From positions 1 through 64,000 of the forward strand of contig JAMOSO010000071.1 of assembly GCA_027063065.1 (NCBI GenBank): 64,000 bases of DNA. The letters run 5' to 3'. This stretch comes from Planctomycetota bacterium (GTDB taxonomy: Bacteria; Planctomycetota; JAMOSO01). Both the position numbers and the translations under genes were made by a program. Shown here in pieces: positions 40,855 through 49,986 of the stretch. The first letter of the stretch is position 1, and each line of letters opens with the position of its first letter. The notes under the pieces were generated by a model. It was given only the letters and a program-made list of their open reading frames with translations. It was not told where the DNA came from and ran no database searches.

Positions 40855-40874
40855 AAACAAGTAGGATGAAATTT
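40855..40874. repeat. Direct repeat, right copy flanking the AAA-ATPase/nuclease module
   Basis: AAACAAGTAGGATGAAATTT; one mismatch to the copy at 38920-38939. It is preceded by GTTG and lies in the spacer between the AAA-ATPase and Nudix genes. Confidence 0.7.
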
Positions 40875-40938
40875 TAGTTCATATTTTAGAATCTCGTCTT
40901 TGTAATATTGCAAAAGCAGACAATTGATAAAAGTTTTT

Positions 40939-41559
40939 TTAAATTACACTCTGAATATACGGGATTGCAATTTTGCTCCAATTTTCAATTTCAGCATCTT
41001 GGCTTAGCTCTAGATTTTGTATAAAGCTAAACGGTCGCATGGATCCGCAACTGCTTTCTTTGTCATTAGGATATGCGATGGTGGCATCGGTAATTATTGC
41101 ATATAGAATACCAAAATGTACTTTGCCAACATCGTTGGAGTCGTCGTTAATATAACCTATCACTTGAGGTTTAATACTGCCTTTGATAGTTATTTCTTCC
41201 TGTAATTCACGCAACATAGAAGAGTGTATTGGGTTTGCTTGGGTAATTTCGCAACCATCTATATGTCCGCCTACTCCCCAAGACCATTTACCCTCTAATC
41301 TGTTTTCATCATAATTGTTTTGTCCTGCCCGTTGGTAAATATACACAAGTTTTTTTGTGGGATTAATAATAATAGCATAACCTATGGGTTGTTTGTATGT
41401 TGTGTCAACTTCGGCATCGCCACGTCTGATGGTTGTCATATTTTTTAGTATGCGCTGTTCGTAATTAATGCCGTCTTTTGTAGCAAAGCCTTCAAAATAA
41501 TCATCTCCAAAAAGTTTTTTAGTTGGAGTGACAATTATTTGTGTATCATTTTTGTTCAT
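40939..41559 (-). CDS. Nudix hydrolase family protein
   Basis: 206 residues. The Nudix box appears in a variant form, GHIDGCEITQANPIHSSML followed by RELQEEI, keeping the REUxEE metal-binding helix. Preceded by a strand-rich N-terminus (QPIGYAIIINPTKKLVYIYQ) as in other Nudix folds. Such enzymes hydrolyse nucleoside diphosphates linked to another group; the substrate here is unknown. Its ATG overlaps the trpA stop (ATGA), so it is translated with trpA, though no functional link to tryptophan is known. Confidence 0.82.
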   Translation of the reverse strand: MNKNDTQIIVTPTKKLFGDDYFEGFATKDGINYEQRILKNMTTIRRGDAEVDTTYKQPIGYAIIINPTKKLVYIYQRAGQNNYDENRLEGKWSWGVGGHIDGCEITQANPIHSSMLRELQEEITIKGSIKPQVIGYINDDSNDVGKVHFGILYAIITDATIAYPNDKESSCGSMRPFSFIQNLELSQDAEIENWSKIAIPYIQSVI

Positions 41560-42335
41560 GGGGCTATTTCTGCTACAAAATCTTTTGCCGTTTTGACTTC
41601 ATTGCCCTTGCTACAGTTCATTACTTTATCGGCAATTGCGGATGCTATAATTGCGCCATCGGCAAAAGTACCAACTTCTTTAATATGTTTTTTATTGGAT
41701 AGTCCAAAGCCAACAGCTAAAGGTAGTTTGGTAAATTTACGAACGCGATTGGTAAACTTTCTTAAATTTGGATCTAGTTTTTTACGTGCTCCAGTTACGC
41801 CTAATACTGCCACAAGATATAAAAATCCGCTGGCTATACTCACTATTTTTTTAATGCGTTCATCGGTACTTGTTTGAGCTATTAAATAAATAAAATGTAT
41901 GTTTTTTTTAGCTAATTTTTTTTGAAATTCAATACTTTCTTCCAGTGGCATATCTGGAATTAAAACCCCATCAACGCCGGCGTTATGTGCTTGTTTGATA
42001 AATTTGTCAATACCCATTGCGTATATGGGGTTGTAATAAGAAAACAAGACAATAGGAATATTTGATTGCTTTCTAATATTAATTACACTTTCGATTGAAT
42101 TAGCTAGGGTTGTGCCACCATCTAAGGCAATTTCAGATGCGCGTTGTATTGTTGGTCCATCTGCTACGGGGTCGCTAAATGGTATGCCTAACTCTATTAA
42201 TTTTGCACCGGATTTTTCCATAGCTACGACTGTTTCTTCGGTTATTTTATTTGTTGGTAGCCCAGCTTCTACAAAAGGCATTAATAAAGGTTTGTCGCCA
42301 CGATTTGTAAATGCTTTGTCGATGTTATTTTTCAT
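41556..42335 (-). CDS. trpA: Tryptophan synthase alpha subunit
   Basis: 259 residues. Cleaves indole-3-glycerol phosphate to indole. The catalytic Glu is in LIELGIPFSDPVADGPTIQ, and the catalytic Asp in DGVLIPDMPLEES; phosphate-binding glycines follow in AVGFGLSNKKHI. Ribosome site AGAGGAAAT before ATG. No trpB or other trp gene is in the window, so trpA lies apart from them or the operon is split; the gene behind it is a Nudix hydrolase. Confidence 0.95.
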   Translation of the reverse strand: MKNNIDKAFTNRGDKPLLMPFVEAGLPTNKITEETVVAMEKSGAKLIELGIPFSDPVADGPTIQRASEIALDGGTTLANSIESVINIRKQSNIPIVLFSYYNPIYAMGIDKFIKQAHNAGVDGVLIPDMPLEESIEFQKKLAKKNIHFIYLIAQTSTDERIKKIVSIASGFLYLVAVLGVTGARKKLDPNLRKFTNRVRKFTKLPLAVGFGLSNKKHIKEVGTFADGAIIASAIADKVMNCSKGNEVKTAKDFVAEIAP

Positions 42336-42402
42336 TTATTTCCTCTTTTTAATAAATCTTTAATAATTTAGCATAGAATAATAAGTATGAACATAGTTAT
42401 TA

Positions 42403-42867
42403 TTAAAAATCAATTTTGACGCTTTGGCGGTATATCTCATAAGCGATAACGCTTGCGGCATTGGCGATGTTATGGCTACGTCCAAAATGACCTGGCATCG
42501 GGATAGTGATAAGTTTGTCACTAAGTTGATTTTGTAAATCTTTTGGTAACCCTACAGATTCAGATCCAAAAATGATATAGCTATTTTTTGGATATGTTAT
42601 ATCAAAATAGGCTGTGTTGGTATTGGCTGTGGTTAAAAATATATGCTTGGGGTTTTCTTGATTAATAAAATCTTGCCAATCATTATGTATGGCTAAATCA
42701 ACATGTTGCCAATAGTCCATTCCTGCCCGACGCAGTTTTTTTTCGTCCAGATTAAAACCTAATGGCTTGATTAGGTGTAGTTTTGCTTGCAACCCGACAC
42801 ATAGACGGCCAATGGCGCCTGTATTTTGTGGTATTTCTGGTTTATATAATACTATATTTAATTGCAT
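42403..42867 (-). CDS. trmL: tRNA (cytidine(34)-2'-O)-methyltransferase
   Basis: 154 residues, the length of TrmL, a SPOUT methyltransferase. Motifs: LYKPEIPQNTGAIGRLC at the N-terminus, YIIFGSESVGLPKDL, and the knot region ITIPMPGHFGRSHNIANAASV, with H in RSHN in place of the common L. Modifies the wobble base of tRNA-Leu. Monocistronic, on the minus strand, divergent from the flavoprotein gene. Confidence 0.93.
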   Translation of the reverse strand: MQLNIVLYKPEIPQNTGAIGRLCVGLQAKLHLIKPLGFNLDEKKLRRAGMDYWQHVDLAIHNDWQDFINQENPKHIFLTTANTNTAYFDITYPKNSYIIFGSESVGLPKDLQNQLSDKLITIPMPGHFGRSHNIANAASVIAYEIYRQSVKIDF

Positions 42868-42893
42868 TTAAAGTCCGCTATTTTACCTGTGTA

Positions 42894-42921
42894 TTGACAA
42901 TATTGATAATTATTGTAGCAT
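42894..42921 (+). promoter_or_regulatory. Predicted promoter of the flavoprotein gene
   Basis: TTGACA (42894-42899), 16-base spacer, TAGCAT (42916-42921). The -10 is weak. An iron-box-like sequence follows at once. Confidence 0.45.
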
Positions 42922-42922
42922 A

Positions 42923-42938
42923 GTTAGGCAAGCTTAAC
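42923..42938. promoter_or_regulatory. Iron-box-like dyad upstream of the flavoprotein gene
   Basis: GTTAGGCAAGCTTAAC. It resembles the core of feo box 2 read on the other strand (GTTAGGTCAAGCTAAC) apart from a one-base shift, and sits directly after the -10 box as that box does. Confidence 0.45.
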
Positions 42939-42957
42939 AATTTTAAAGGAGTGTAGT

Positions 42958-44307
42958 ATGAAATATGATGTAATTGTTTTGGGTGGTGGCCCAGCAGGGT
43001 TGTCAGTGGCTATGGCGTTAAAGGCAAAATATTCAAATAAATCAATTTTGCTAATCCGTGAAGAAGAAAAAGGTATGGTTCCATGTGGTATGCCGTATAT
43101 TTTTGGTAAATTAAATTATGATGTAGATGCGGATGTTAAGCCTCACGGTCAGTTTATCAAGATCGGTGGTGTGTTTATGGTTGATACAGTAACCGAAATA
43201 AACCGAGAAGCTAAATTTGTTTTGACTAAAAATAATGATGCCATTAGCTATGAGAAATTAATCATTGCGACAGGTTCTGAACCAATGGTTCCAAAATTTA
43301 TTAAAGGATATGATAATCCAAATGTTTATTACATTAAAAAAAGTTATCAATATATGGTTAAATTGGCAAAGGTTTTAAAGCCTGCTAAGCGTATAGCTAT
43401 TATTGGTGGTGGATTTATAGGTTTGGAAACAGCAGATGAGTTAGCTTCAGATTCTGATAAAGAAATTGCCGTCATAGAAATGCAAGATAATGTATTGTCT
43501 TTAGCTTTTTCTAAACCTTTTAGTCAAAAAGCTGAAGAAGCGTTGTCAAAGCGTGGGGTTAAGGTTTTGACTCAAACAAGTTTGCAAGAGGTGGAGCAAA
43601 AAGGCACAGATACTATTTTGCATTTTAATGATGGCTCTAATTTAGCAGTTGATGCTGTTATATTTGCATTGGGATATCGCCCAAGGGTTGATGTAGCTGT
43701 AAAAGCAGGTCTGCCAGTTAATCGTTTTGGAGCATTAATAGTTGATAATTTTATGCGTACTGATGATGAAAACATTGTGGCTATTGGCGATTGCGCTAAA
43801 AAACGTGATTTTTTTACTCGAAAAGATTCTAATGCTATGTTAGCTTCTGTAGCGGGTTCTGAGTCGCGTTTTGTGGCTGAAAACCTTTTTGAGGTAACAA
43901 GTATAAAAAATAGCTTAGGTACTATCCGTGTATTTGGCACTGTATTAAATGAAGTATCTTTTGGCGTTGCTGGTATTACTGCCAAAGAAGCTAGTATGGA
44001 AAATATGGATATTGTCATGGGTACTTTTACTGGTTTTGATAAGCATCCTGCCACTATGCCAGATACTAATAAAGTAGAGGTTCATTTAACTGTATTGCGT
44101 AAAACAGGTACAATTATTGGTGGTGAAATTTCTGGTGGTGCAACTGTTGGAGAGATGATTAATGTTTTGAGTATGGCAATTCAATCTCAATTGACCATAT
44201 ATAATTTTTACACTTATCAAATGGGTACACAACCACTTTTAACAGCTGGCCCAACGGTTGTGCCTTTAATGAAGGCGGTAGAAAATATAATTCGCCAGTT
44301 AGGTTAG
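42958..44307 (+). CDS. FAD-dependent pyridine nucleotide-disulfide oxidoreductase (NADH oxidase/CoA-disulfide reductase-like)
   Basis: 449 residues. FAD motif VIVLGGGPAGLSVAMAL, one redox Cys in MVPCGMPYIFG (as in CoA-disulfide reductases and NADH oxidases), NAD motif RIAIIGGGFIGLETADEL, and the second FAD segment NIVAIGDCAKKRDF. Likely uses NADH to reduce oxygen, peroxide or a low-molecular-weight disulfide, protecting an anaerobe. AAAGGAG before ATG. The promoter carries a sequence like the feo operators, so it may be regulated with iron. Exact substrate unknown. Confidence 0.88.
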   Translation: MKYDVIVLGGGPAGLSVAMALKAKYSNKSILLIREEEKGMVPCGMPYIFGKLNYDVDADVKPHGQFIKIGGVFMVDTVTEINREAKFVLTKNNDAISYEKLIIATGSEPMVPKFIKGYDNPNVYYIKKSYQYMVKLAKVLKPAKRIAIIGGGFIGLETADELASDSDKEIAVIEMQDNVLSLAFSKPFSQKAEEALSKRGVKVLTQTSLQEVEQKGTDTILHFNDGSNLAVDAVIFALGYRPRVDVAVKAGLPVNRFGALIVDNFMRTDDENIVAIGDCAKKRDFFTRKDSNAMLASVAGSESRFVAENLFEVTSIKNSLGTIRVFGTVLNEVSFGVAGITAKEASMENMDIVMGTFTGFDKHPATMPDTNKVEVHLTVLRKTGTIIGGEISGGATVGEMINVLSMAIQSQLTIYNFYTYQMGTQPLLTAGPTVVPLMKAVENIIRQLG

Positions 44308-44330
44308 GTTGATGATTTATCATCTTTAAA

Positions 44331-44365
44331 TAATAGTTAGTTGCTCTTATAGCGACTAACTATTA
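44331..44365 (+). terminator. Long hairpin terminator after the flavoprotein gene
   Basis: TAATAGTTAGTTGCT (44331-44345) pairs with AGCGACTAACTATTA (44351-44365), 15 bp with one G-U, 5-base loop; followed by TATTT, a weak T-run. Confidence 0.75.
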
Positions 44366-44390
44366 TATTTGCAATATTTATTAAAATAGT

Positions 44391-47300
44391 ATGCAAATAA
44401 CCTATCCTGAAAATTTACCTGTTTGTCAAAGACGTTTTGAAATTGCTAAGGCTATTAAGCAATCGCAAGTAGTTATTGTTTGTGGGGATACTGGCTCTGG
44501 CAAAACAACCCAGTTGCCAAAAATATTATCAGAGTTAGGTTATGGCAAAAATGCTCTTATAGGTTGTACGCAACCACGCCGTTTAGCTGCTGTATCAGTT
44601 GCTAATAGACTGGCTGAGGAAATGGGTGTGGGACTTGGTCAAGAGGTTGGCTATCAGGTGCGTTTTGATGCTAGAGTTTGTAAAAAAACTCAAATCAAGT
44701 TTATGACTGATGGCATTTTATTGGCAGAGACCAGAGCTAATGCAAATCTAAGCCAATATGATGCTATTATTGTTGATGAGGCTCATGAGCGCAGTTTAAA
44801 TATTGATTTTACGTTAGGTTATCTAAAACAGCTTTTACTTAAAAGACCAAAATTAAAAATTGTTATTTCTTCGGCTACCTTAGATGCTCAAGGCTTTGCC
44901 GAGTTTTTTAATAATGCGCCAATTATTACTGTGCAAGGTAGAACATATCCCGTTGAGGATTTTTTCTTACCTGCCATTGAAGATGGTGAAGAGCTTGCCA
45001 GCCATTTGCGGCGAGGTGTAACATTTATTAATGATTTGGATTCATCAGGCGATATTTTAATATTTTTGCCAGGTGAACGAGAAATTAATGATTGTATGGA
45101 CGTGATTAAAGGTATGCGTTTAAAAGATACTGATGTCTTGGCGTTATATGGTAGGTTAGAGATGTCCAAGCAACAGCAAGTTTTTAAGCCTATGCAATCT
45201 AAAAGGCGTATAATATTGGCGACTAATGTTGCAGAAACATCTTTGACTATCCCCCGTATTAGATATGTGATTGATTCTGGACTTGTGCGTTTAAGTAGGT
45301 ATTCCAGTAAAAATCATGTTCAGAGACTGCAAGTCGAAATGGTATCTAAAGCTTCTGCCAAGCAAAGGCGTGGGCGTTGTGGTAGATTAAGCGATGGTAT
45401 ATGTGTTAAGTTATATTCACAGGCAGAGTTTGATAGTTTTAAAGAATTTACAGATCCAGAAATTAGACGAACTTCTTTGGCCGGTGTAATTTTACAGATG
45501 TTAGATTTGGGGATAGGAAATATCGAAGATTTTCCATTTTTAAATCCACCGCAACATAGATTGATTCAGTCTGGATATAAGGTCTTGTCAGAGGTAGGCG
45601 CGGTAGAAAAACATAGGCGTGGTTGGTTGCTAAGCTCTTATGGTAAAACTTTAGCGCATTTGCCTCTAGACCCTCATATTGGCAGGATGGCAATAGAAGC
45701 ATCTAAAATAGGTGTATTAAATGAGGTTGTTCCACTATTAGCCTTTTTGTCTATACAAGACCCCCGTGAACGCCCCAGTGATAATCAAGAGGCGGCCGAT
45801 AAAGCTAGGCAGAAGTGGCTGTCTAAAGGTTCTGATTTTATAGCCATTTTAAATATGTGGCGTGCAACTCAAGAGGTGCGTCAAAGTCAAAGTAAAGGGG
45901 CATTAAAAAAGTTTTATCGCCAACATTTTTTAAATTGGCGAAGAATGCAAGAGTGGCATAATTTGTATGAAGAATTATTTAAATATTGTAAAGAATTAAA
46001 ATGGCACATTGCCAAATTTAATATAGATAAAAAACTGCCAGAGCAACAAATTCATCGTGCTATTTTATCGGGTATACCAAAAAATGTTGGCGTGTTAGAG
46101 GATAAATTTGAATATTTAGGCATGGCTAATAGACGTTTTTTTGTTTTTCCTGGCTCTAATTTGGCGCGTAAAAAAATTAGATGGATTATGTCTTTTTCTT
46201 TAGTGGAAACCTCTAGGTTGTTTGGTCGTGATTGTGCCGAAATTAACCCCGCATGGATAGAGGAGGTAGCTCCTCATTTATGTAAATATCGTTATAGTGC
46301 ACCAGCTTGGAGCAATTCTAATGGTGCAGTATATGCGCGGGAAACAGTATTGGCAGGAGGGTTAACTATTGTCAGTAATCGCCAACGTCATTATGGTGGC
46401 ATCAATCCAGTTGAAAGTAGAGAAATATTTATCAGAGAAGCTTTAACGACTGGAAAGTTACGCAGTAAGGGTGATTTTTTAAAACATAATAAGAATGTTG
46501 TAGAAAAAATTATTAAATTAGAACACAAATTAAGACGAGTTGATTCGTTGGTTGTTTGGGAATCTATTTTTAATTTTTTTGATTTAAAGATACCGCAAAA
46601 TATATGTACCTTAAAGGCTTTTGAAAAATGGCGTAAGCAAATAGAAGTTGCACAACCAGATTTTTTATGTTTTAACGAAGTTATTGCTTTGGGTGGGGAA
46701 CAACTAAATATCTCCGAAGATGATTATCCCGATTATATTGTTTGGCAAAACCAACAATTTGATTTGCGATACACTTGGGCTCCAGGTGAGGTTGATAATG
46801 GTATAGTTTTAACTGTTGATATTGCCCAATTAAATGTTTTAAAAGCTCCGCTTATGCAATGGTTAGTTGCTGGATACCGTCGGGAATTATTAGGCTGTTT
46901 ATTAAAATCTTTACCAAAGTCTAAGAGATCAAAATGCGTTCCTCATCAGCAGACAATCGAAGTTTTTTTAAATAGTGATATTGATTTTACCCAAGAGGTT
47001 TTGGTGCAGTTGTGTTGGTTTTTAAAGAATCAATATAATCTTATTGTGGATCGTACGGATTTTGATTTGAGTCGTATTCCAGATTATTTAATTATGAAAA
47101 TAGAAGTTGTCGATGATAATCAAATATTAGCAGTACATCATGATTTGGATTTCTTAACTAAGCAATTAAAAGAAAAGGTTCAAAAGTCATTTGCCAAAAC
47201 TGCGTCTAAATTATGGCATCGTAGTAAAATGACATCTTGGGAATGTCAATCTCTGCCAGAAAAAGTTGAATTGCCCAGTGGTTTGTGTGGTTATCCAGCA

Positions 47301-48065
47301 TTGATTGATGAAGGTCAAACAGTTGGATTAAAATTATTTGAACATCATAAGCAGGCTAAATTGCAGCATAGGCTAGCTCAGGCAAGGTTATTTTGTATTT
47401 TATATAATAAGCAGTTATCTTGGGTAGAGTCTAAATTGTTTCAGAACAATAGCACGATGGTATATTTAAGTTTGTTATGTAAACGGGGTGATTTTAAAGA
47501 TAATTTGCGTCTTCTTTTGGCGGACACGGCTTTAAATGGTTATTATTATGATGCAGATGCTTTTAAGGTAGCCTCAGAAAAAGCCAATGAAAATTTATAT
47601 GATGTCGGTGTTAATATACAAGATGTTTTAATAAATATCGTTAAGTCTCATAAAGAAACTTTGGCTTATGATATTGCTAGTAAAAACGTTGATTGGTTAA
47701 ATGGAATGGATGATATAAAAAAACAGGCAGAGTTTTTGTTTGGAAGGTATTTTCCATTGTTAAATTTTTATGATGGCTTGCAAATGTACCCGTGGTATTT
47801 AAGGGGGTTGTTGTTACGCTGTAATAGATTAAAACAAAATCCAGCTAAGGATGCTTTAAAGTTACAGGAGTTAATACCGTTTCGAGAAGATTTCTTGCGT
47901 GAACTTAATAAATATCCGACAGTTAAGGAAGTTCCTTATAGTTTGCTAGATTTTGGCTGGATTTTAGAGGATTTTAGATTGTCTTTATTGACGCCAGAGG
48001 TTAAGCCACGTCAAAAGGTGTCTATAAAAAGGTTGCTTAAGGCTTGGCATTTAGTTGTAAAATAG
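44391..48065 (+). CDS. hrpA: HrpA-type DEAH-box RNA helicase
   Basis: 1224 residues, the length of the bacterial HrpA type. Walker A GDTGSGKTTQLPK near residue 32, DEAH in AIIVDEAHERS, SSATLD, then the second RecA domain with FLPGERE and QRRGRCGRLSDG. The HA2/OB region and a long DUF3418 C-terminal half follow (EVIALGGEQLNISEDDYPDY, LCGYPALIDEG, WYLRGLLLRCNRL). HrpA acts on mRNA and stalled ribosomes. Alone in its transcription unit, between a hairpin upstream and a hairpin downstream. Confidence 0.96.
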   Translation: MQITYPENLPVCQRRFEIAKAIKQSQVVIVCGDTGSGKTTQLPKILSELGYGKNALIGCTQPRRLAAVSVANRLAEEMGVGLGQEVGYQVRFDARVCKKTQIKFMTDGILLAETRANANLSQYDAIIVDEAHERSLNIDFTLGYLKQLLLKRPKLKIVISSATLDAQGFAEFFNNAPIITVQGRTYPVEDFFLPAIEDGEELASHLRRGVTFINDLDSSGDILIFLPGEREINDCMDVIKGMRLKDTDVLALYGRLEMSKQQQVFKPMQSKRRIILATNVAETSLTIPRIRYVIDSGLVRLSRYSSKNHVQRLQVEMVSKASAKQRRGRCGRLSDGICVKLYSQAEFDSFKEFTDPEIRRTSLAGVILQMLDLGIGNIEDFPFLNPPQHRLIQSGYKVLSEVGAVEKHRRGWLLSSYGKTLAHLPLDPHIGRMAIEASKIGVLNEVVPLLAFLSIQDPRERPSDNQEAADKARQKWLSKGSDFIAILNMWRATQEVRQSQSKGALKKFYRQHFLNWRRMQEWHNLYEELFKYCKELKWHIAKFNIDKKLPEQQIHRAILSGIPKNVGVLEDKFEYLGMANRRFFVFPGSNLARKKIRWIMSFSLVETSRLFGRDCAEINPAWIEEVAPHLCKYRYSAPAWSNSNGAVYARETVLAGGLTIVSNRQRHYGGINPVESREIFIREALTTGKLRSKGDFLKHNKNVVEKIIKLEHKLRRVDSLVVWESIFNFFDLKIPQNICTLKAFEKWRKQIEVAQPDFLCFNEVIALGGEQLNISEDDYPDYIVWQNQQFDLRYTWAPGEVDNGIVLTVDIAQLNVLKAPLMQWLVAGYRRELLGCLLKSLPKSKRSKCVPHQQTIEVFLNSDIDFTQEVLVQLCWFLKNQYNLIVDRTDFDLSRIPDYLIMKIEVVDDNQILAVHHDLDFLTKQLKEKVQKSFAKTASKLWHRSKMTSWECQSLPEKVELPSGLCGYPALIDEGQTVGLKLFEHHKQAKLQHRLAQARLFCILYNKQLSWVESKLFQNNSTMVYLSLLCKRGDFKDNLRLLLADTALNGYYYDADAFKVASEKANENLYDVGVNIQDVLINIVKSHKETLAYDIASKNVDWLNGMDDIKKQAEFLFGRYFPLLNFYDGLQMYPWYLRGLLLRCNRLKQNPAKDALKLQELIPFREDFLRELNKYPTVKEVPYSLLDFGWILEDFRLSLLTPEVKPRQKVSIKRLLKAWHLVVK

Positions 48066-48096
48066 CGTGTTTAAAATTGTATAATTTTAAACACGC
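48065..48096. terminator. Hairpin between convergent hrpA and the second pilT-like gene
   Basis: GCGTGTTTAAAATT (48065-48078), loop GTAT, AATTTTAAACACGC (48083-48096), exact 14 bp, starting on the last base of the hrpA stop. Only weak T-runs follow on either side; T-rich bases occur within the stem. Confidence 0.75.
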
Positions 48097-48102
48097 TTAA
48101 AT

Positions 48103-49287
48103 TTACTTTAATTTTAAAGATAATTTAGGTTTGTTGGTAGGTTCTTCAGAGGTGGTTTTTTCGGTGTCAGTATTGTTGGTTTCTGTCGATGAAGTTTCGC
48201 CTATTTGACTAATATCAAAATCTATATCTGCAGTTTTAAAGGCTTTTAGAAGTCCTTCTTTATTTGCAGATTTCATATAAGCTTCTTTGGCTTCGACTTG
48301 GTTTTCTTTAACTAATTTAACAAGGGCATCATTTAGTAGAACCATACCGTGTCGAGCGCCAATTTGCATTTGTGATTCTATTTGGTAAGTTTTGCCTTCG
48401 CGTATTAAATTGGCAATACCATCTGTGATGACTAGCGTTTCTAAGGCTGCTATGCGTCCTTTGGTTTTTTTCTTGCATAGAGTTTGGGCGATAACCCCTT
48501 TTAATCCCGTTGCTAACATTGATTTAATTTGTGCCTGTCTATTGGCGGGAAACACATCAACAATACGATTGACGGTGCTTGATGCTGTGTTTGTGTGTAA
48601 GGTTCCAAAAACAAGATGTCCTGTTTCGGCGGTTTCAATAGCCATTTCAATTGTTTCTAAATCACGCATTTCGCCGACTAAAATAATATCTGGATCTTGT
48701 CTCAAGGCTGCCCGTAAGGCGTTTGAAAAACTTTTTGTATGACTGTGCACTTCTCTGTGGTTAATTAGGCATTTATCGTCTTTATGTACAAATTCTACCG
48801 GGTCTTCTATCGTGATAAGGTGTTCGCTTCTTGTTTTATTTATTAAGTCTATCATTGCGGCTAAGGTTGTTGATTTGCCACTTCCAGTTGGGCCTGTAAC
48901 TACTACTAATCCTTTGGATAGGTAGCATAATTTGCGTACGGCATCAGGTAAGTTTAATTGATCTGCGGTTAAAATTTCTTCTGGTATCTGTCTAAATACC
49001 ATTCCTACGCCGTCTCGATCTTTAAATACATTTGCTCTAAATCGTGCTAAGCCTTTGATTTCGTAAGCAAAATCAGTATCCCAATTTTCTTCGAATTGTT
49101 GTATGTTTTTGGCTGGCATAATTTCCATAATCAGACGCTCGTTATAGTCTGAGGTCAAAATAGGCATATCATTTAGGCGTACGATTTCGCCACTTTCGCG
49201 TATGATGGGTGGTCGTCCAACAGACATATGCAGGTCACTTGCGCCCATTTCAACCATTTTACGGAATAACTCATCTATTTCAGCCAT
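48103..49287 (-). CDS. PilT/PilU-family pilus ATPase with a disordered tail
   Basis: 394 residues from ATG 49285-49287 behind AAGGAGA; the open frame extends upstream without a start signal. Walker A GPTGSGKSTT, Asp box TIEDPVEFVHKDDK, Walker B DPDIILVGEMRD, His box HLVFGTLHTNTA. The AIRNLIRE-like motif is GIANLIREG, so it belongs to the PilT family; the wording GARHGM, FKTAD is closer to PilU. The last 45 residues are Thr/Ser/Glu-rich and end KPKLSLKLK. It may act with the PilT at 34.5 kb as PilU does, supporting retraction. Not adjacent to other pilus genes. Confidence 0.9.
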   Translation of the reverse strand: MAEIDELFRKMVEMGASDLHMSVGRPPIIRESGEIVRLNDMPILTSDYNERLIMEIMPAKNIQQFEENWDTDFAYEIKGLARFRANVFKDRDGVGMVFRQIPEEILTADQLNLPDAVRKLCYLSKGLVVVTGPTGSGKSTTLAAMIDLINKTRSEHLITIEDPVEFVHKDDKCLINHREVHSHTKSFSNALRAALRQDPDIILVGEMRDLETIEMAIETAETGHLVFGTLHTNTASSTVNRIVDVFPANRQAQIKSMLATGLKGVIAQTLCKKKTKGRIAALETLVITDGIANLIREGKTYQIESQMQIGARHGMVLLNDALVKLVKENQVEAKEAYMKSANKEGLLKAFKTADIDFDISQIGETSSTETNNTDTEKTTSEEPTNKPKLSLKLK

Positions 49288-49442
49288 AGAATCTCCTTGT
49301 TTGTATACATTTAAATAATATTGATAATTAATATATCGCAAAATTATCATCTAAAACAGTATTTAATATATGTCCCCAAATGTCATTGATGCCAATATTG
49401 ATGGGTGTAATGTATTGTATGTAAATCATTGTCATTTAGGAT

Positions 49443-49472
49443 TTGGACAAATCTTTATATGTTAGGTATAAT
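49443..49472 (+). promoter_or_regulatory. Predicted promoter of def giving a leaderless message
   Basis: TTGGAC (49443-49448), 18-base spacer, perfect TATAAT (49467-49472). The def ATG (49479) lies 7 bases after the -10 box, at the expected transcription start. Confidence 0.55.
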
Positions 49473-49478
49473 ATAAAT

Positions 49479-49979
49479 ATGACAAATAAATATAAATTAC
49501 AGGTATATCCTGCTTTAGTTTTAAAGCAGCGTGCGAAGGAAGTTTTGGATTTTAATCAAGACTTAAAAGAGAAAACTGATGCAATGTTTGAGATTATGTA
49601 TGAATACAACGGCATCGGTTTAGCTGGAAATCAAGCTGGTATAGCAGAACGTATAGTGGTTGTTGATTTGGGCAAGGAACAAGATCAGGGTAGAGTTTTT
49701 ATAAATCCAGAAATTATAGAAGCAGGTGCAGATCGTGAAAGTAGTGAAGAGGGCTGTTTAAGTTTTCCAGATATTTATGAGCCAGTGATGCGCTCTAAAG
49801 CTATTAAAATTAAGTATGTAGATTTACAGGGTAACTCTCACGAGGAAGAAATGGATGGCTTATTGGCGCGATGTCTTCAACATGAAGTAGATCATTTAAA
49901 TGGTATAGTTTTTGTTGATAGGGTTAGTAAGGCGCGTAAAATAGGCTTAAAGAAAAAATTGCGTAATTTAGCTAATTAA
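49479..49979 (+). CDS. def: Peptide deformylase
   Basis: 166 residues. All three metal-site motifs are present: GIGLAGNQAG (family GxGxAAxQ with Gly-Asn), EGCLSFPD (EGCLS) and QHEVDHLNG (HExxH). Removes the formyl group from nascent proteins. The start is ATG 49479; the upstream frame would begin before the predicted promoter. Seven bases separate its stop from fmt, as usual for the def-fmt pair. Confidence 0.95.
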   Translation: MTNKYKLQVYPALVLKQRAKEVLDFNQDLKEKTDAMFEIMYEYNGIGLAGNQAGIAERIVVVDLGKEQDQGRVFINPEIIEAGADRESSEEGCLSFPDIYEPVMRSKAIKIKYVDLQGNSHEEEMDGLLARCLQHEVDHLNGIVFVDRVSKARKIGLKKKLRNLAN

Positions 49980-49986
49980 TTTTGTT

